Positions 35,222-47,333 are shown, numbered from the stretch's first letter. The stretch: DNA of 64,000 nucleotides from Thiothrix lacustris DSM 21227 (GCF_000621325.1 NZ_KK211258.1:1-64000); one strand, 5' to 3'. A program made the numbers and translations. The notes: generated from the sequence alone by a model not told the origin.

Positions 35222-37086
35222 CACCTTCCTCTCAGGAACAGTTTGTCGATTTGGTCGAGTGACATGTGTGTCCAAGTGGGTCGTCCGTGATTGCATTGTC
35301 CGCTGCGTTCGGTGCGTTCCATATCACGTAACAGGGCGTTCATTTCGGTGATACTGAGTTTGCGGTTGGCGCGTACTGAGCCGTGGCAGGCCATCGTTGC
35401 GAGGATTTCATTCATGGCATTCTGGACGCGGTTGCTTTCGCCATGGGTAATCAGGTCGGCGAGCACGTCGCGTACTAACGCTTCCGTATCTGACTCTTTC
35501 AGCAGGCTGGGAACGGCGCGGATGGTTAGTTTTTCCAGCCCTAAACGATCCAGCTCAAAGCCGAGGGCGCGGAAGGTGTCGGCATGTTGCTCAGCGTGAT
35601 CCGCTTCCTTTTTGCTCACATTCAGGCTGCCGGGAACCAGCAGTGGCTGCGAGCGGATGGCGTCTTGCGCCATGCTTTGCTTGAGGTATTCGTAGGTAAT
35701 GCGTTCGTGGGCGGCGTGCATATCCACCACGACCAGCCCAGTCGCGTTTTGCGCAAGGATGTAAACGCCATGCAATTGGGCAATAGCGAAGCCTAGCGGT
35801 GGCATGTCCTCGCTATCTGGTGTATTCACAGGTAGGTCGGGCTTCAGCTCCCTCGCTTCTGCCTCTTCCTTGGGTAATACCACCGGCTGATACAACTGCT
35901 GGTAAGCCGCCATCTGTTCGCGTACCGGCATCTGTAAACGCGGCTGATACTGCGCCTGATAAACTGGACGCCGCTCTTCACCTCCCCCTTTGAAAAAGGG
36001 GGATTGAGGGGGATTTTCTTCTGGCGAAGCAGGAGGTTCGTGTGTTTGCACCGGAAGCTGCGTCGGCGCACCCGCCTCATCCCCCGGTCGAATATCCGCC
36101 AATGCCTGATGCAGCGTGCGAAACAGAAAATCATGTACCAGCCGTCCTTCCCGAAAACGTACTTCCTGCTTGGTGGGGTGTGCATTCACATCCACCAGTT
36201 GCGGGTTTAGTTCCAGAAACAGCACGAAAGCGGGGTGTCGCCCGTGGTACATCACATCCTGATAGGCTTGTTTCACTGCGTGGCTAATCAGTTTGTCACG
36301 CACATTGCGGCTATTCACGTAAAAATATTGCAGGTCTGCTTGCGAGCGTGAAAAGGTCGGCAAGCCCACCCAGCCCCAGAGTCGTAATCCAGCGGCTTCG
36401 TAATCCAGGTACAGGCTTTGCTCGACGAAAGCACTGCCACAGATGTCAGCCACACGCCGTTCTGCGCCGCTACGGTCATCGACCGGCCGCAGGCGCAGGG
36501 TATTTTTCTGGTTGTGGTTCAGCTCAAAACCCACGTCGAAGCGGCTCAGCGCCAGTTTGCGCACCATGTCTTCGATGTGCCCGAATTCGGTCTTTTCAGT
36601 TTTGAGGAATTTACGGCGGGCGGGAATGTTGAAAAACAGGTCGACGACATCCACGGTCGTGCCCGTTGCGTGGGCAACAGGTTCTGGTTCGTCGAAAATT
36701 TCTTGTCCATCGCCAAACAGTTTCCAGCCTTGCGGGGCTTCACTGTGGCGGGAGCTGAGAATAAGGCGCGATACCGAGGCGATACTGGGCAAGGCTTCCC
36801 CCCGGAAACCGAGGCTGCGTACTTGTTCCAGATCGTCAAGGCTGGCGATTTTACTGGTGGCGTGACGGCTCAAGGCGAGGGCTAATTCCGTTTGGGGAAT
36901 GCCGCCGCCATTGTCGCGGATGCGGATACGTTTGCCGCCACCTTGTTCAATGTCGATCTCGATGCGGGTTGACCCGGCATCGAGCGCGTTTTCCAGCAAC
37001 TCCTTGACCACCGACGCAGGGCGTTCAACCACTTCACCAGCGGCGATTTGGTTAATAAGGTGGGCAGGAAGTTGACGGATGGGCAT
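35221..37086 (-). CDS. mutL: DNA mismatch repair protein MutL with a repeat-derived insert
   Basis: 621 residues. The N-terminal GHKL ATPase domain (about 1-335) has NAADALDAGS-like [27 protein letters not shown] and [13 protein letters not shown]. The C-terminal dimerisation domain (about 425-621) lacks the DQHAxxE endonuclease motif; the matching position reads DMHAAHERI, as in MutH-independent or MutH-dependent non-endonuclease MutL. The linker at about 335-420 is Pro- and Gln-rich and holds, at about 357-369, the peptide [12 protein letters not shown] encoded by a palindromic repeat. Its ATG overlaps the protease stop by one base. Confidence 0.96.
   Translation of the reverse strand: MPIRQLPAHLINQIAAGEVVERPASVVKELLENALDAGSTRIEIDIEQGGGKRIRIRDNGGGIPQTELALALSRHATSKIASLDDLEQVRSLGFRGEALPSIASVSRLILSSRHSEAPQGWKLFGDGQEIFDEPEPVAHATGTTVDVVDLFFNIPARRKFLKTEKTEFGHIEDMVRKLALSRFDVGFELNHNQKNTLRLRPVDDRSGAERRVADICGSAFVEQSLYLDYEAAGLRLWGWVGLPTFSRSQADLQYFYVNSRNVRDKLISHAVKQAYQDVMYHGRHPAFVLFLELNPQLVDVNAHPTKQEVRFREGRLVHDFLFRTLHQALADIRPGDEAGAPTQLPVQTHEPPASPEENPPQSPFFKGGGEERRPVYQAQYQPRLQMPVREQMAAYQQLYQPVVLPKEEAEARELKPDLPVNTPDSEDMPPLGFAIAQLHGVYILAQNATGLVVVDMHAAHERITYEYLKQSMAQDAIRSQPLLVPGSLNVSKKEADHAEQHADTFRALGFELDRLGLEKLTIRAVPSLLKESDTEALVRDVLADLITHGESNRVQNAMNEILATMACHGSVRANRKLSITEMNALLRDMERTERSGQCNHGRPTWTHMSLDQIDKLFLRGR
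35982..36017 (-). repeat. Palindromic G-rich repeat inside mutL, read as [11 protein letters not shown]
   Basis: TCCCCCTTTGAAAAAGGGGGA at its core pairs as a hairpin, extended by GATTGAGGGGGATTTT. Read on the coding strand it gives [15 protein letters not shown] recall the same translated peptide from hypothetical or variable regions of many other bacteria, which marks it as a widespread repeat family; this is from memory and not checked. Confidence 0.85.
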
Positions 37087-38897
37087 CAGGGGTGTGAGCC
37101 TCCTACTACTGGCGCTGCGGGTTGTGGTGCAGGTACGACAACCGGTGTTACGGGTTGAGCGGCAGGTGTGGTAACAGCTGGTGGTGGCAGTTCGGCGGCG
37201 ACTACTGGCGCGGTTGGAGCCACAGTAACGGGTGCTGCTACTGGAGCAGGTGCGTTTAACGGCTCACTGATTTGTAGGTCTTTCGAACGGTCAGCGTTAA
37301 CACCGTATTGTGCGAGGATTTGTGGCTGGCGAGCAATGGCGTCTTTGCGGTCAATCACGAGCTGGTAATCATCGGCGGCTTGTAAGGTAATAAAATCGCC
37401 AGTAGCTGATTGTACTTTTTGGTAAAAATCACGGAAGTTATGAATCTTCTCTCCGTTAATTTTTTCGATTAGCAGGTTACTGTCGTGATGGTAATCTTTA
37501 TTAATGTCGGCAGGTAGCACCTTTGTCATGATGACCGCTTCATTACGGATTTCATCAGGTGATTCGTAGGTGAGTGTGCCAATACGTGCTGGTGTGCCAT
37601 CCATGCTATCAATCACATCTTGATTCAGGGGCATGAATACTAAGCCACCAAAAATGAAGTAGGTGGGTTGTTTATCATATTGATTGGGTTTTACTAAGAG
37701 GTATTCTTTGCCGGGCTTATCCAGCTTTAGGGCGACTTCTTGTAGTTGGCTGTTGCGAATGACTTTAAACTTAATGTCTTCGCCGATCTGGTGCATATCG
37801 ATGTAGTGGGTGTGGTCAATGAATTCGCCGGGACGGAATTCTACCGTGCCATTGTTTTCGATTTTATGACCATCAATTTCGGTCACAATGTCACCGATCT
37901 GAATTTTGCCATCAGCAGGTGAGTTTTTGTAAACTTTGTGTACTAGCATTCCGGTTTGGGCATCCGTCAAGCCGTATTTGTGACGCATCGCAGGGTTTTC
38001 CATCGACTGGGTCAGAAAACCGTGGAAGCCATAGCCATCAATTTTCCCATCTTTGGTATCTTCAAGTACGTGACGAATGATTGGGGTAGGGATCATGTAA
38101 CCAATGTTTTCGGTTAGGAACCCAGATTGCATGGCAACACCTACTACTTTGCCACCCGAGATAACCGGGCCACCACTGTTGCCAAAGTTGATGGCTGCAT
38201 CGACTTGAGCAGCCATCAGGTTTTCACCCGTGTGGACGTAATTTTGCTTTTCAATACGCGACACAACACCGCGTGTGACACTTAGCGTATTGCCACCGAT
38301 CGGGAAGCCGTAAACTTCTACGGGTTGTTGCATTTTGGGTAGGTCACCCAGTTCTAGTGGGGTGATGTTTTTGTATGCATTTACGTCTTTAGTGCGTAGT
38401 AGGGCGAGGTCAGATTCGTGGGAAATGTAGACAACTTCGGCTTCATGACGTTTCGTTTCGCCGTGACGCTGAACTTCAAGAAAGGTGGAGTCAGCCGCCA
38501 CGTGAGCATTGGTCAGAATCAGGTTGCCCGCAATGATCAGGCCAGAGCCTGAACCTTTTTGGGAATCAGAGTTCCAAGGGGACATGGTGTCGTAAGTGTG
38601 CTGCACAATATGGACTTTGACGACAGCATCTTTGATTTTTTCACGAGGGTCATTGGCATTTACAGTGCCTCCTACTGGTGGTGGATCAAGTGACGCATCG
38701 TTGTTAATGGCATCAATAGCTGTTTCTGTTGGAGGCACTATTGCCGCCGGTGTGGGTGTGCGGCCATCCGCTGTGGGTGTTGTTGTTGGTTGTGCAATAG
38801 ATGGCGGTGGCGTGATGCTGATTTCAGCCAATAAGCTAGGTGAACTGGCAAGGCCAAGGCACAGTAATGTGCTGGTAATAATGGTTTTTTGGCGCAT
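37086..38897 (-). CDS. Periplasmic trypsin-like serine protease with PDZ domain (DegP/Deg-like)
   Basis: 603 residues. Signal peptide (about 1-24), a Pro/Thr-rich linker (about 25-85), then a trypsin fold with catalytic triad H132 (TNAHVA), D163 (ESDLALL) and S241 (GNSGGP). A PDZ domain follows (about 300-400, [21 protein letters not shown]) and a further domain (about 410-540) like that of plant Deg-type proteases. The C-terminal 60 residues are a Pro/Ala/Val-rich tail. It begins the unit protease-mutL-miaA-hfq-hflX, an unusual lead gene for that operon. Confidence 0.88.
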   Translation of the reverse strand: MRQKTIITSTLLCLGLASSPSLLAEISITPPPSIAQPTTTPTADGRTPTPAAIVPPTETAIDAINNDASLDPPPVGGTVNANDPREKIKDAVVKVHIVQHTYDTMSPWNSDSQKGSGSGLIIAGNLILTNAHVAADSTFLEVQRHGETKRHEAEVVYISHESDLALLRTKDVNAYKNITPLELGDLPKMQQPVEVYGFPIGGNTLSVTRGVVSRIEKQNYVHTGENLMAAQVDAAINFGNSGGPVISGGKVVGVAMQSGFLTENIGYMIPTPIIRHVLEDTKDGKIDGYGFHGFLTQSMENPAMRHKYGLTDAQTGMLVHKVYKNSPADGKIQIGDIVTEIDGHKIENNGTVEFRPGEFIDHTHYIDMHQIGEDIKFKVIRNSQLQEVALKLDKPGKEYLLVKPNQYDKQPTYFIFGGLVFMPLNQDVIDSMDGTPARIGTLTYESPDEIRNEAVIMTKVLPADINKDYHHDSNLLIEKINGEKIHNFRDFYQKVQSATGDFITLQAADDYQLVIDRKDAIARQPQILAQYGVNADRSKDLQISEPLNAPAPVAAPVTVAPTAPVVAAELPPPAVTTPAAQPVTPVVVPAPQPAAPVVGGSHP

Positions 38898-39088
38898 TCT
38901 TAAAGTCCCGTTTGAAATAATAATAACAGCCCTGAGAGCGATGCAGAAATAATTAAGGGACTATAGCGTATCCATCGGTCGAGTGAAAACACTTTAATCT
39001 GACGGTAATCTATCGGTTTTTAAGGTAAAACTTGGTATTCTTCGGCACTTATGGCACAGCGCAAGCCCCAAGACGACTATAGGATCGA

Positions 39089-41911
39089 ATGATGACGGAC
39101 TACAAGCACACCCTCAACCTGCCGAACACGCCGTTTCCCATGCGCGGCGATCTGGCGAAACGTGAACCGGGGATGTTGGCAAGCTGGGAAAACCAGCAGC
39201 TTTACCAGCAATTACGTGCAAAAGCACAAGGTCGCCCCAAGTTCATTCTGCACGATGGCCCGCCGTATGCGAACGGCAATATTCATATCGGTCACGCCGT
39301 CAACAAGGTGCTCAAAGACATTATTGTAAAAAGCAAAACCCTGAGCGGTTTTGATGCGCCTTATGTGCCGGGTTGGGACTGCCACGGTCTGCCAATCGAA
39401 TTAAAAGTAGAGGAAAAACTCGGTAAGGCGGGTGATAAGGTCGATGCCTTTGTATTCCGCAAAGCGTGCCGTGAGTACGCTGCCGAACAGGTCGACCTGC
39501 AACGCAAGGATTTCAAGCGTCTGGGCGTGTTGGGTGATTGGGAAAACCCTTACCTGACCATGGATTTTCAGACCGAAGCCGATATTGTGCGTGCCTTGGG
39601 GCGTATCGCCGCCAATGGGCACTTGCACAAGGGCGCAAAGCCGGTGCATTGGTGTACCGATTGTGGCTCGGCGTTGGCTGAGGCGGAAGTGGAATATGCT
39701 GATAAAACGTCCTTCTCCATTGATGTGCGTTTTACGGTGGTGGATGAGTCCGAATGGTTGAAGCGTGTGCCGGAAGCAGCGGGGCAGGGTGAGCTTGCCG
39801 TGGTGATCTGGACGACTACGCCGTGGACGTTGCCTGCCAACCAAGCCGTTGCCCTGAACCCGGAACTGGAATACGTGGTGGTGCAAACGGCCAGCGAACG
39901 TTTGGTGTTGGCAGAGGCTTTGCACGAATCCGTCATGAAACGTGTCGACATCAGCGATTACAGCATTCTTGCGCGGTGCACCGGTGACAAGCTGGAAGGC
40001 TTGCTGTTGCAACATCCGTTTTATGCGCGTCATGTGCCGGTGATTCTGGGTGATCATGTAACGACGGAAGCCGGTACAGGTGCTGTCCACACTGCGCCGG
40101 GGCATGGTCAGGAAGACTTTGTGGTCGGGCAAAAATACGGCCTAGCGGTGGATAACCCGGTGGGGAGTGATGGCTGTTTCCTGCCGAATACTGAGTTGTT
40201 TGCGGGCGAATCTGTCCACAAGGCCAACCCGCATGTGCTGGAAGTGCTGACTGAGCACGGCAAGCTGTTGAAGGCCGACAAGTTGCGCCACAGCTATCCA
40301 CATTGCTGGCGGCATAAGACGCCGCTGATTTTCCGTGCGACCCCGCAGTGGTTTATCAGTCTTGAGCAAAATGGTTTGCGTACCAAAGCGCTGGAAGCCA
40401 TTCAGGGCGTGCAGTGGGTTCCCGATTGGGGCAAGGCACGGATCGAGAGCATGGTGACAAATCGCCCGGATTGGTGCATCTCGCGCCAGCGCAACTGGGG
40501 TGTGCCGATTGCGTTGTTCATCCACAAGGAAACCGGGGCGTTACACCCGCAAACAGAAGCGCTGATTGAAGCGGTGGCACAGCGTATTGAGCGGGAAGGC
40601 GTTGATGCGTGGTTCCGCCTGACGCCGGTTGACTTGCTGGGTAAGGATGCGGCTAATTACGACAAGGTTGGCGACACGCTGGACGTGTGGTTCGACTCGG
40701 GTGTGACCCATGCGTCGGTGTTGGAGCGTCGTGCGGATTTGCGCTTCCCGGCGGATGTGTATCTGGAAGGTTCTGACCAGCATCGTGGCTGGTTCCAGTC
40801 ATCGCTATTGTCGGCGATCGGCACGCGCGGGGTTGCACCTTATCGCACAGTGTTGACCCACGGTTTCACGGTGGATGGCAAGGGCGAGAAAATGTCCAAG
40901 TCCAAGGGCAATATCGTTGCACCACAAAAAGTGACCGATTCCTTGGGGGCTGACATCCTGCGTTTGTGGGTGGCTTCGACGGATTACAGCCGTGAAATGT
41001 CGGTTTCGGATGAAATCCTCAAGCGCACCGCCGATGCTTATCGCCGTATCCGCAATACCGCGCGTTTCTTGCTGGCCAACCTGAATGATTTTGACCCGGC
41101 AACTGATTTGGTTCCCGCATCTGAGATGTTGCCGTTGGATCGTTGGGCGGTGGATCAGGCAGCGCAAGTACAAGACAATGTGTTGGCTGCTTATGGTCAT
41201 TTTCATTTCCACCTGATTGCGCAAGAAGTGCTGAATTTCTGTACGGTGGAATTGGGTAGCTTGTTCCTTGATATTACCAAAGACCGTCAGTACACCATGC
41301 AGGCCGGTAGTCAGGGGCGGCGTTCTGCGCAAACGGCTGCTTGGCACATTTTGAATGCGATGGTGCGCTGGTTGTATCCGGTGCTGAGCTTTACCGCCGA
41401 GGAAATCTGGCAGGCCATGCCGGGTAAGAAGCCAGAAGAATATGTGCTGTTTACCCAGTGGTATGAAGGTTTATTCCGGTTGGATGCAACGGATAAATTG
41501 TCCGCTGGTGAGTGGAGCTATGTGTTTACCTTGCGTGAATTGGTGAGTAAGCAGCTTGAAGCCGTGCGTGTGGCAGGCCAAATTGGTGCAGCGTTAGATG
41601 CCGAGGTGAGCTTGTATTACCGCAAGGATAGCCGTGAACCCGGTACTGATCCGCTGGTAAGGTTGGGTGATGAGTTGCGCTTTGTGCTGATTACTTCAGG
41701 GGTACAGTTGCTCGACTTAACGGCTGTACCTGACAATGCGGTAGAGGTGATGGAGGATGTTTTTGTGCGTGTTACCCGCTCAGAGCACGGTAAGTGTACT
41801 CGCTGCTGGCATCACCGTGAGGATGTTGGTCGTTACGTGGAGCACCCTGAATTGTGCGGGCGCTGTATTGATAATGTCGAGGGTGTAGGTGAGGTGCGCA
41901 AGTATGCGTAG
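39089..41911 (+). CDS. ileS: Isoleucyl-tRNA synthetase
   Basis: 940-residue class I aminoacyl-tRNA synthetase. HIGH motif in [16 protein letters not shown], editing domain with [16 protein letters not shown] loop as KMSKSKGN, and a C-terminal zinc finger CTRCWHH...CGRC. Length fits bacterial type 1 IleRS. The lspA start lies within its last codons. Confidence 0.98.
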   Translation: MMTDYKHTLNLPNTPFPMRGDLAKREPGMLASWENQQLYQQLRAKAQGRPKFILHDGPPYANGNIHIGHAVNKVLKDIIVKSKTLSGFDAPYVPGWDCHGLPIELKVEEKLGKAGDKVDAFVFRKACREYAAEQVDLQRKDFKRLGVLGDWENPYLTMDFQTEADIVRALGRIAANGHLHKGAKPVHWCTDCGSALAEAEVEYADKTSFSIDVRFTVVDESEWLKRVPEAAGQGELAVVIWTTTPWTLPANQAVALNPELEYVVVQTASERLVLAEALHESVMKRVDISDYSILARCTGDKLEGLLLQHPFYARHVPVILGDHVTTEAGTGAVHTAPGHGQEDFVVGQKYGLAVDNPVGSDGCFLPNTELFAGESVHKANPHVLEVLTEHGKLLKADKLRHSYPHCWRHKTPLIFRATPQWFISLEQNGLRTKALEAIQGVQWVPDWGKARIESMVTNRPDWCISRQRNWGVPIALFIHKETGALHPQTEALIEAVAQRIEREGVDAWFRLTPVDLLGKDAANYDKVGDTLDVWFDSGVTHASVLERRADLRFPADVYLEGSDQHRGWFQSSLLSAIGTRGVAPYRTVLTHGFTVDGKGEKMSKSKGNIVAPQKVTDSLGADILRLWVASTDYSREMSVSDEILKRTADAYRRIRNTARFLLANLNDFDPATDLVPASEMLPLDRWAVDQAAQVQDNVLAAYGHFHFHLIAQEVLNFCTVELGSLFLDITKDRQYTMQAGSQGRRSAQTAAWHILNAMVRWLYPVLSFTAEEIWQAMPGKKPEEYVLFTQWYEGLFRLDATDKLSAGEWSYVFTLRELVSKQLEAVRVAGQIGAALDAEVSLYYRKDSREPGTDPLVRLGDELRFVLITSGVQLLDLTAVPDNAVEVMEDVFVRVTRSEHGKCTRCWHHREDVGRYVEHPELCGRCIDNVEGVGEVRKYA

Positions 41912-42425
41912 TTTTCGTTCTCTTTCGGCGGATGTCGGCATGTTAGGGTGGATGTGGGTTTCCGCCGTGGTGATTGCGATAGATCAGTTGACTAAGTGGA
42001 TGGCGGAAGCCAATCTGGAACCGGGGCAGCCATTCCCAGTGGTGCCTCATTTGGATATGACGTTGAGTTATAATTTTGGTGCCGCTTTTAGTTTCTTGGG
42101 CGATCAAAATGGTTGGCAACGTTGGTTTTTTGCGGGATTGGCCATTGTGGTCTGCTTGCTCATTATTAACTGGATGCGTAAGTTGAAGAGGCGTCAGGTT
42201 TGGGCGGCTTTGGGCTTGGCGTTAGTTTTAGGCGGGGCGATTGGAAATCTGATTGATCGTTTGCTTTACGGGAAGGTTATCGACTTCGTAGCGGTATATT
42301 TCGATATTCCTTTCGTGATGGAGAACTACCATTTCGCCATCTTTAATGTGGCTGATATGGCGATTACTGGCGGTGCAATGCTGTTGGTTTTCTTGAGTTT
42401 GTTTGCATCTGATCAGATCGATTAA
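41904..42425 (+). CDS. lspA: Lipoprotein signal peptidase II
   Basis: 173 residues from the ATG at 41904, 8 nt inside ileS, preceded by GAGG. Four membrane helices with the catalytic aspartates in [11 protein letters not shown] and FNVADMAI, and the N-terminal AIDQLTKW. It processes diacylated prolipoproteins such as those encoded nearby. The ileS-lspA pair is conserved in gammaproteobacteria. Confidence 0.96.
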   Translation: MRSFRSLSADVGMLGWMWVSAVVIAIDQLTKWMAEANLEPGQPFPVVPHLDMTLSYNFGAAFSFLGDQNGWQRWFFAGLAIVVCLLIINWMRKLKRRQVWAALGLALVLGGAIGNLIDRLLYGKVIDFVAVYFDIPFVMENYHFAIFNVADMAITGGAMLLVFLSLFASDQID

Positions 42426-42433
42426 TGTTGTCT

Positions 42434-42467
42434 GTTACCCCCCCCTCCGTGCAAGGAGGGGGGTAAC
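42434..42467. terminator. Long inverted repeat between lspA and aqpZ
   Basis: GTTACCCCCC and GGGGGGTAAC are inverted arms around CTCC...GGAG, giving a strong GC hairpin between two convergent genes. It lacks a clear U-run, so it could be a terminator, a repeat element, or both. The C-rich arms resemble the polA element. Confidence 0.7.
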
Positions 42468-42469
42468 GA

Positions 42470-43180
42470 TTAAGCTGCTTGTGTGGTCGGAGTGCTTTCT
42501 TCACTACCAATGACACGGTAGACGAGAGCACCTAAGATTGCACCGGCAATAGGTGCTGCCCAAAATAACCACAATTGTGCTGTTGCCCAGTCGCCGACAA
42601 ATAAAGCTACAGCCGTGCTGCGTGCTGGATTAACAGAAGTGTTGGTGACGGGGATACTAATCAAGTGGATCAGGGTTAAGCATAAGCCAATCGCTAATGG
42701 AGCCATACCTGCTGGAGCACGTTTGTCCGTTGAGCCAAGAATCACAAGAAGGAACATCATGGTCATGACCACTTCTGTAATGAATGCTGCTTGTAAGGAA
42801 TAGCCGCCGGGAGAGTGTGCGCCATAGCCGTTAGAGGCAAAACCAGCGGTGACATCAAAGCCTGCTTTGCCGCTGGCAATCAGGTAAAGTGTTCCCCCTG
42901 CAAGGATTCCACCCAACAATTGAGCCGCAATGTAGGGTAGTAATTGATTAGCTGAAAAGCGTCCGCCAGCCCATAGTCCTATCGATACGGCTGGGTTGAG
43001 GTGGCAGCCTGAGATGGGGCCAATGGTGTATGCCATGGTGAGGACGGTCAAACCAAACGCGAGTGATACGCCTAGTAAACCAATGCCAACATCAGGAAAA
43101 GCAGCGGCCAAGACGGCACTACCACACCCACCCAGCACTAACCAAAATGTGCCGAACATTTCTGCAAAATATTTATTCAT
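42470..43180 (-). CDS. aqpZ: Aquaporin Z
   Basis: 236-residue water channel with six membrane helices and two NPA boxes, HLNPAVSIG and SVNPARST. The start at 43180 is preferred; an upstream in-frame ATG at 43267 would add 29 residues unlike the family. Residues after the second NPA (Arg) and the His in GCHLNPAV agree with a strict water pore. Confidence 0.95.
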   Translation of the reverse strand: MNKYFAEMFGTFWLVLGGCGSAVLAAAFPDVGIGLLGVSLAFGLTVLTMAYTIGPISGCHLNPAVSIGLWAGGRFSANQLLPYIAAQLLGGILAGGTLYLIASGKAGFDVTAGFASNGYGAHSPGGYSLQAAFITEVVMTMMFLLVILGSTDKRAPAGMAPLAIGLCLTLIHLISIPVTNTSVNPARSTAVALFVGDWATAQLWLFWAAPIAGAILGALVYRVIGSEESTPTTQAA

Positions 43181-43345
43181 TTTTTCGCTTCTGCTATTTG
43201 TAGCCCAACTGTTTACTGATGTAGAGATGAATGCATGGTAGTAAACAGTGTCAACCCAAGCACCCACATTCTTAAGAGAATATGGGGCTATTTTAGATTG
43301 AGAAAGCGTATTTTTAAGTGATGGTGCTCACTTTTTTGGTGTTAT

Positions 43346-44746
43346 TTATTGAATAATTTCGCGAGCAATAACCGTTTGTCGTTTTACCTGCTCTGGCGCA
43401 GTGCCACCAAGATGGTTGCGAGCTGCCACTGAACCTTCGAGTGTCAGAACCGCAAAAACATCAGCCGTGATGGTGTTGGAAAATGCCTGTAGTTCCTCTA
43501 GGCGCATTTCACTTAAGTCACGCCCCGTTTCTACCCCCAAAGCAACGGCTTTGCCAACAACTTCATGTGCATCGCGGAATGGCAAGCCTTTGCGAACTAG
43601 ATAGTCCGCGAGGTCAGTAGCGGTAGAGAAGCCCTGCATGGCTGCCTTGCGCATTTTTTCGGGCTTAGGTTGAACGTGCGGCATCATGTCAGCAAAGGCT
43701 CGCAAGCTGCCAAGCAGCGTGTCTACTGTGTCAAACAGAGGCTCTTTATCTTCCTGATTGTCTTTGTTGTAAGCCAGTGGTTGGCCTTTCATTAAGGTGA
43801 GTAGTGCAAATAAGTGTCCGAATACTCGCCCACTTTTGCCCCGTACCAGTTCGGGTACGTCTGGATTTTTTTTCTGGGGCATGATGGATGAACCGGTGCA
43901 GAATCGGTCTGGCAGGCGGATAAAGTCAAATTGTGCGGAAGTCCACAGCACCAATTCTTCTGAGAAACGCGACAGGTGCATCATGATAAGCGCTGCTGCG
44001 GAAGTGAATTCAATCGCGAAATCCCGGTCGCTGACTGCATCCAGTGAATTACGTGCTGGGTAATCAAAGCCCAGTAATTCAGCAGTGTACAGCCGATCAA
44101 TTGGGTAGGTTGTGCCCGCTAATGCGGCTGCACCTAATGGCATAACATTGATACGCTTGCGGCAATCCTGTAAGCGTTCGAAGTCACGTTGCAGCATTTC
44201 AAACCAAGCGAGCATGTGATGCCCGAAGGTAATGGGTTGGGCAACTTGCAAATGGGTGAAACCGGGTAGGATAGTGTTAGCTTCACGTTCAGCTAATTCA
44301 ATCAAAGCGCGTTGTAAGCGGCGTAGTTCGTGACTAATGCCATCCACTTGGTCGCGCAACCATAGGCGTATGTCTGTGGCTACCTGATCATTACGTGACC
44401 GACCGGTGTGAAGTTTTTTTCCAGCAATGCCAATACGGTCAGTTAGACGTGCCTCGATGTTCATGTGCACGTCTTCTAGTGAAATTTGCCATTTCAATTC
44501 ACCTTTTTCGATGGATTGTTCAATTTCATCCAATCCACTCAGGATTTGTTCAACTTCTGTAGTGTCTAATAAGCCTGTTTTCCCCAACATGCGGGCATGG
44601 GCGCGGGATCCTTGGATATCGTGCCGATACAGGCGCTGATCAAAGAGGATGGATGCGGTGAATTCTTCGACAAATGCGTCGGTCGATTCGCTAAAACGTC
44701 CGCCCCAAGGTTTATCCTTGGCGCTATCTTGTTGCTGTTGGCTCAT
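43346..44746 (-). CDS. argH: Argininosuccinate lyase
   Basis: 466-residue last enzyme of arginine synthesis, splitting argininosuccinate into arginine and fumarate. The signature [16 protein letters not shown] and [14 protein letters not shown] are present, as is the N-terminal KPWGGRF. It is divergent from the algZ-algR pair, the same neighbourhood as in Pseudomonas. Confidence 0.98.
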   Translation of the reverse strand: MSQQQQDSAKDKPWGGRFSESTDAFVEEFTASILFDQRLYRHDIQGSRAHARMLGKTGLLDTTEVEQILSGLDEIEQSIEKGELKWQISLEDVHMNIEARLTDRIGIAGKKLHTGRSRNDQVATDIRLWLRDQVDGISHELRRLQRALIELAEREANTILPGFTHLQVAQPITFGHHMLAWFEMLQRDFERLQDCRKRINVMPLGAAALAGTTYPIDRLYTAELLGFDYPARNSLDAVSDRDFAIEFTSAAALIMMHLSRFSEELVLWTSAQFDFIRLPDRFCTGSSIMPQKKNPDVPELVRGKSGRVFGHLFALLTLMKGQPLAYNKDNQEDKEPLFDTVDTLLGSLRAFADMMPHVQPKPEKMRKAAMQGFSTATDLADYLVRKGLPFRDAHEVVGKAVALGVETGRDLSEMRLEELQAFSNTITADVFAVLTLEGSVAARNHLGGTAPEQVKRQTVIAREIIQ

Positions 44747-44995
44747 GAGTTAATGTTGAATTTTCATCAGGTTGCTAAAAGGAGTTGCCAAACATTATCA
44801 CACTGTGGAAGAATAAAAAAATGCAATTCTCAATGCTGTATATGTGCAACTATTATTGCCAATAGTATACAAGGAAATGCTCAGCCTGCTACGTTAGGCT
44901 AGGGAATTATAAAAAATATAAACAAATAAACTTAGGTCGGGATAGAACGTTGCAATGGATTTTTTGCGCGTTATGTTGCTGGCTGAGAGCAAAAA

Positions 44996-46039
44996 ATGCC
45001 GTCATACACTGGAAAAACCTTAAGTTACCTACCTAGTTTGTGTGTACCACAGGCGTTGTTTCGTGCTGTGTTAGCTGCCGAGTTATTAGCCATGATATTG
45101 GCGTTGGTAGTGGCAACTGATTTGCGAAATTTCTTTGTCAGTCTAGGGTTGCATTCGCTGTTTGTCCTGTGGGTGACATTAGCCTCCATTTTTACCCTGT
45201 GTTTTATTAGCCGCTTGATGAGCAAGCCTTCGGTTTTGCACGCCTCTGCCATTGTGTTTGGTACGGTTGCTTGTTTTACCCTAATCGCTTCTGTGTTGGG
45301 TTTGGTGATGTCGGGTGGAGAGGAATGGTTGGGGGATGTCTTAACTAGTGCTTTGTTTGTTTTTAAGAACCTAGTCATTAGTTTGGTTATTACGCTGGTG
45401 TTGTTGCGGTATTTTTATATCCACGGGCAGTGGGAAGAAACCGTCGAAGCTGACTCCGCTGCCAAGTACGATGCACTACAAGCACGCATGCGTCCGCATT
45501 TTCTGTTCAATAGTCTGAATACGATTGCACATCTGGTACATATCGATGCCAATAGGGCTGAAGAAGCATTGCTGGATTTGGCCGATATTATGCGTCTTAC
45601 CCTTGATAAGCGGTCACGTATTAGCTTGAAAGAGGAGTTGAATTTGACCTTGGCGTATCTGCGGATGGAGGGTCTGCGTTTAGGTGCAAAACGTTTGAGT
45701 GTGAAGCTTGATATGGATCAGAACAGCCTGCCATTGGATATGGAGATTCCGCCATTTTTGTTGCAGCCATTGGTGGAAAATGCGGTTTATCACGGTATTC
45801 AACCCCGTCAGGATGGGGGGCTGTTGACGGTCAGCCTATATGACGCAGGTGATCGATTGGATGTCTCGGTGACGAATCCGCTTCCCCCTTCAGGCATGAG
45901 TACTCATACCAAGGGTAATCATATTGCTCAGGAGAATATGGTGAACCGTTTACATCTGGCTTATGGCGATCGTGCCAACCTGAAAATCCAGAAGAATGTA
46001 CAACAATATCGGGTTTCATTTTCCATCCCCAAGGAGTAA
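44996..46039 (+). CDS. algZ: AlgZ/FimS-like LytS-type sensor histidine kinase
   Basis: 347 residues. Four to five membrane helices (about 20-140), then the His kinase core of the LytS type with phosphoacceptor H168 in MRPHFLFNSLNTIAHL and an ATPase domain with LLQPLVENAVYHGIQP. The HPK8-type kinase is paired with a LytTR regulator. In Pseudomonas, FimS/AlgZ with AlgR controls twitching, alginate and virulence; here the target set is unknown. Confidence 0.92.
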   Translation: MPSYTGKTLSYLPSLCVPQALFRAVLAAELLAMILALVVATDLRNFFVSLGLHSLFVLWVTLASIFTLCFISRLMSKPSVLHASAIVFGTVACFTLIASVLGLVMSGGEEWLGDVLTSALFVFKNLVISLVITLVLLRYFYIHGQWEETVEADSAAKYDALQARMRPHFLFNSLNTIAHLVHIDANRAEEALLDLADIMRLTLDKRSRISLKEELNLTLAYLRMEGLRLGAKRLSVKLDMDQNSLPLDMEIPPFLLQPLVENAVYHGIQPRQDGGLLTVSLYDAGDRLDVSVTNPLPPSGMSTHTKGNHIAQENMVNRLHLAYGDRANLKIQKNVQQYRVSFSIPKE

Positions 46040-46046
46040 CAGAATT

Positions 46047-46793
46047 ATGACATTAAAGATTTTAATTGTAGATGATGAGGAATATGCCCGAGCCCGTATC
46101 AAAGGGTTGTTGGCAAGCCAAGTCGATTACGGAGTTTGTGCAGAAGCCGAAAACGGGGTGGATGCAGTGCTGATGACGGAACGTTATCAGCCGGACATTG
46201 TGCTGATGGACATTTCTATGCCGGGTATGGACGGCTTAGAAGCGGCACGGCACATTTCGGGCATGGATAGCCCACCAGCCGTCATATTCACCACAGCGTA
46301 TGGAGAATATGCTTTAGAAGCCTTTTCAACAAAAGCAACAGGGTATCTTATGAAGCCTATTAGACAAGAACAATTATTACAAAGTCTGGAACAAGCCCGC
46401 TCACTGAACCGCGCCCAACGTATGGAAGCGCTGGAAAACCGTGAAGGGCGTAGCATGTTGTCGCGCAAGCACATTTGCGCGCGGATGCGTGGCAACCTTG
46501 AATTGATTCCAATCGAAGATGTGGTGTATTTCCAAGCCGACCAGAAGTATGTGACGGTGCGCCACAAAAAGGGTGAGGTCATTATTGAAGAGTCGCTGAA
46601 GTCTCTTGAAACGGATTTGGCTGATCGCTTTATCCGCATTCATCGCAATGCATTAGTCTCTAAAACTGCGATTGCTGGTTTGTCCAAATCGTCGGTCGGA
46701 CGTACCCAGATTGTGCTGGATAATGTCAAAGATCAGCTGGAAGTTAGCCGCCGCCATTTAGCGGAAGTACGCCGGTTCGTGCGTAACCGTTAA
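46047..46793 (+). CDS. algR: AlgR-like LytTR response regulator
   Basis: 248 residues from the ATG at 46047, preceded by AAGGAG. Receiver domain with DDEEYAR and the phosphoacceptor D55 in LMDISMPGMDG, and a LytTR DNA-binding domain (about 145-248) with IEDVVYFQADQKYVTVRH and FIRIHRNALVS. It follows algZ after 7 nt, so the pair is cotranscribed. Confidence 0.94.
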   Translation: MTLKILIVDDEEYARARIKGLLASQVDYGVCAEAENGVDAVLMTERYQPDIVLMDISMPGMDGLEAARHISGMDSPPAVIFTTAYGEYALEAFSTKATGYLMKPIRQEQLLQSLEQARSLNRAQRMEALENREGRSMLSRKHICARMRGNLELIPIEDVVYFQADQKYVTVRHKKGEVIIEESLKSLETDLADRFIRIHRNALVSKTAIAGLSKSSVGRTQIVLDNVKDQLEVSRRHLAEVRRFVRNR

Positions 46794-46820
46794 TTTATTA
46801 CTGTTCGTTTCTCCTGTTTA

Positions 46821-46849
46821 GGGGCGTAAGTGTTTGCGCCCCTTTTTTT
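46821..46849 (+). terminator. Terminator of algZ-algR
   Basis: GGGGCG (46821-46826) pairs with CGCCCC (46837-46842) and is followed by seven T. It lies 28 bp after the algR stop and just before the convergent thioredoxin-like gene. Confidence 0.9.
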
Positions 46850-47333
46850 ATTTCATCGCTTGTTGCGCGGTGTCTATGGCGTTTTCCAAATACGCGCCAT
46901 AAAAATCAGGATTGCTGTACCCTAGTAGGCGTTCTGCAATTTCTTCCCCTTGCGCATTTAAAAATAGTAATGTGGGCGTGAGCGATGCTTTATGCCGAGT
47001 GGCAAATTCATCCGCGCCGATTTTGTCGCCATTGAAATCAATAATGCTTGCATCTCCAACCATATCGAAGCTGCGGATGAGAATGCGTGAGTCATATTTT
47101 CCACTGGTGATCATTGGGGTTAGGTATTCAGCTTCTAGCCGTTTGCAAAATCCACAATAGTCGGCACGGAAGGCCAGTAATAGTGGAAGCTTCTTAGTCT
47201 GCATTTCTTGTTGCAATGCATGAAAATCCTGTGCATCCTGTATACCTTCGTTGGCAAATCCAGTACGTGTGGTTAGTGTTAGTGCTAACAGGCAAAGTAG
47301 TGTGATGACGGTGATTGATTGATTTACTTGCAT
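46848..47333 (-). CDS. Periplasmic thioredoxin-like protein (SoxW/DsbD-type domain)
   Basis: 161 residues from the ATG at 47333, with AGGAAA upstream. A signal peptide (about 1-29) is followed by a thioredoxin fold with the CxxC motif in FRADYCGFCKRLEAEYL and TPTLLFLNAQGEE with the cis-Pro. Such proteins reduce periplasmic disulfides, for example in cytochrome c maturation or, as SoxW, in sulfur oxidation. No sox or ccm genes are nearby to decide. Confidence 0.88.
   Translation of the reverse strand: MQVNQSITVITLLCLLALTLTTRTGFANEGIQDAQDFHALQQEMQTKKLPLLLAFRADYCGFCKRLEAEYLTPMITSGKYDSRILIRSFDMVGDASIIDFNGDKIGADEFATRHKASLTPTLLFLNAQGEEIAERLLGYSNPDFYGAYLENAIDTAQQAMK

Noticed and set aside
42434-42467. 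C-rich inverted repeat as a copy of the polA element
   Set aside because: Only the homopolymer-like arms agree; the TTATCA/TGATAA loops are missing, so I list it as a terminator-like hairpin instead.
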